The translations under genes were made by a program, and so were the position numbers. The notes beneath the pieces were generated by a model that did no database searches, was not told the origin of the DNA, and was given only the letters and a program-made list of their open reading frames with translations. From assembly GCF_937138205.1 (NCBI RefSeq), contig NZ_CAKZOT010000071.1, forward strand, positions 1 through 57,803: a stretch of 57,803 nucleotides of DNA. The letters are read 5' to 3'. This DNA comes from an uncultured Rhodospira sp. Lineage in GTDB: Bacteria > Pseudomonadota > Alphaproteobacteria > Rhodospirillales > Rhodospirillaceae. Shown piece after piece: positions 57,333 through 57,803 of the stretch (positions are counted from its first letter, which is position 1; each line of letters opens with the position of its first letter).

Positions 57333-57770
57333 CGGCGGTGGCGTGTGGCAGCTTCACTTGCGGTGACAACGATTCGTCGGCCGGCCGGCGCGACTGCGCC
57401 GGCGCGGCGAAGCCGCGGAGCCGCGCGCCCCAAAGGGGCGCTGCGGCGAGAAAAACAAAAAACGCAACAAAGCCGGCTGGGCGTCGTGAAGACCGGACGA
57501 GTCGACTCTATCATCGCCGGGTATGACAGAGCCGGCAGGCCCGCAGAGTGGAAGCACAGCGTCCACCGCCACCCTCGCGTCGGACCATACCGAGAAACGA
57601 CGTGGAGACTGCCGTAAGGGGCGCTGCAGTCGTTTTGTCTTAATGGCTTAGCTTTGTTGATAAATCAGATGGCTTAATCTTACTGAGTCACAAACTCGCA
57701 CCCTTCAGGTGTTTTTGACGCGATATGCTGTTATAAGGTGAAAAATCCACGCTGCATGATGGGGTTGGCG
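57333..57770 (+). other. intergenic region, AT-rich right half
   Basis: After the repeat (57371-57511), the stretch about 57625-57750 has markedly lower GC than the rest of the window. TTGACG (57715-57720) and TATAAG (57732-57737) are only 11 bases apart, too close for a standard promoter. No gene seen. Confidence 0.4.
57371..57511 (+). repeat. modular palindromic repeat, copy 3 (degenerate)
   Basis: It keeps the right arm of hairpin 1 (ATTCGTCGGCCGG), hairpin 2 with the GACT loop identical to copy 1, and hairpin 3 with loop GAA. About 75 bases later comes a diverged hairpin 4 (GGACGAGTCGACTCTATC, compare copy 1 at 5134-5151). The left arm of hairpin 1 is missing and the spacer is inserted. 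Confidence 0.75.
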
Positions 57771-57803
57771 ATGGATCTTGCCTGGACTGACGGAGACAGT
57801 GAA
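57771..57803 (+). CDS. possible start of a gene cut by the right edge
   Basis: ATG 57771 follows GGGG at 6 bases and opens MDLAWTDGDSE up to the window edge. An in-frame ATG at 57756 is an alternative. The upstream sequence is AT-rich, unlike the neighbours. Too short to identify. Confidence 0.3.
   Translation, partial: MDLAWTDGDSE

Overview
The window is GC-rich DNA from an alphaproteobacterium, most likely of the Rhodospirillales or a related order. I infer this from the flagellar gene order, with a FlbD-type sigma-54 activator beside fliN/motA/flhA, a MinD-like FlhG and FlhF. A two-domain cold-shock protein, a PrtD-type ABC protein and a MarR regulator of the kind seen in that group point the same way. 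No rRNA, tRNA or CRISPR array was found. Nearly all genes are chromosomal household or envelope genes.

Layout. 1-2390 (minus): an energy-transduction operon of small exported protein, ExbB, two ExbDs and a TonB-like protein cut by the left edge. 2541-4337 (minus): an autotransporter. 4788-5431 (plus): a small lipoprotein and an XRE-type regulator, separated by a palindromic repeat. 5444-7218 (minus): modB-modC without modA. 7266-10013 (minus): a YdbH-like AsmA-fold protein. 10132-17211 (mostly plus): Panacea-domain protein, small conserved protein, RhlE-type helicase behind a near-consensus promoter and long leader, two 87-residue proteins, a cyclic-nucleotide/TPR protein and a double cold-shock-domain protein. 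17471-22766: a BMP-type binding protein, an FAD-linked D-lactate/glycolate-type dehydrogenase, a low-GC insert with a small Cys-rich protein, and a YgiQ radical SAM protein. 23143-28434: an exported PRC-barrel protein, then SMC preceded by a DsbA-like thioredoxin-fold protein in one minus operon.

29024-42508 is a surface-polysaccharide and envelope region: RmlA, a PrtD-like ABC exporter with degenerate catalytic motifs, a large acidic low-complexity protein, two glycosyltransferases, two phosphohexomutases and UDP-glucose dehydrogenase, then a PBP4-type carboxypeptidase. A MarR regulator follows. 43277-55723 is one long minus-strand flagellar block transcribed fliF-fliG-fliH-fliN-motA-flbD-flhA-flhF-flhG-fliK-like. 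It supplies MS ring, switch, export gate, stator subunit, class III activator and number/placement control. 56004-57332 holds cobB and a uracil-DNA glycosylase-like gene. The right end is AT-richer and holds a truncated ORF start.

The features most worth following are the pair at 29947-33853 (degenerate ABC exporter plus acidic candidate substrate or partner) and a modular palindromic repeat present three times with compensatory base changes. Others are a second, MITE-like repeat family and an autotransporter whose passenger resembles a vWA fold that has lost its metal site. Several start codons (fliF, fliG, tonB-like, ABC protein, 14273 gene, UDG) are not ATG and were set from Shine-Dalgarno spacing or overlap. 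All family names come from reading motifs by eye, with no database search.
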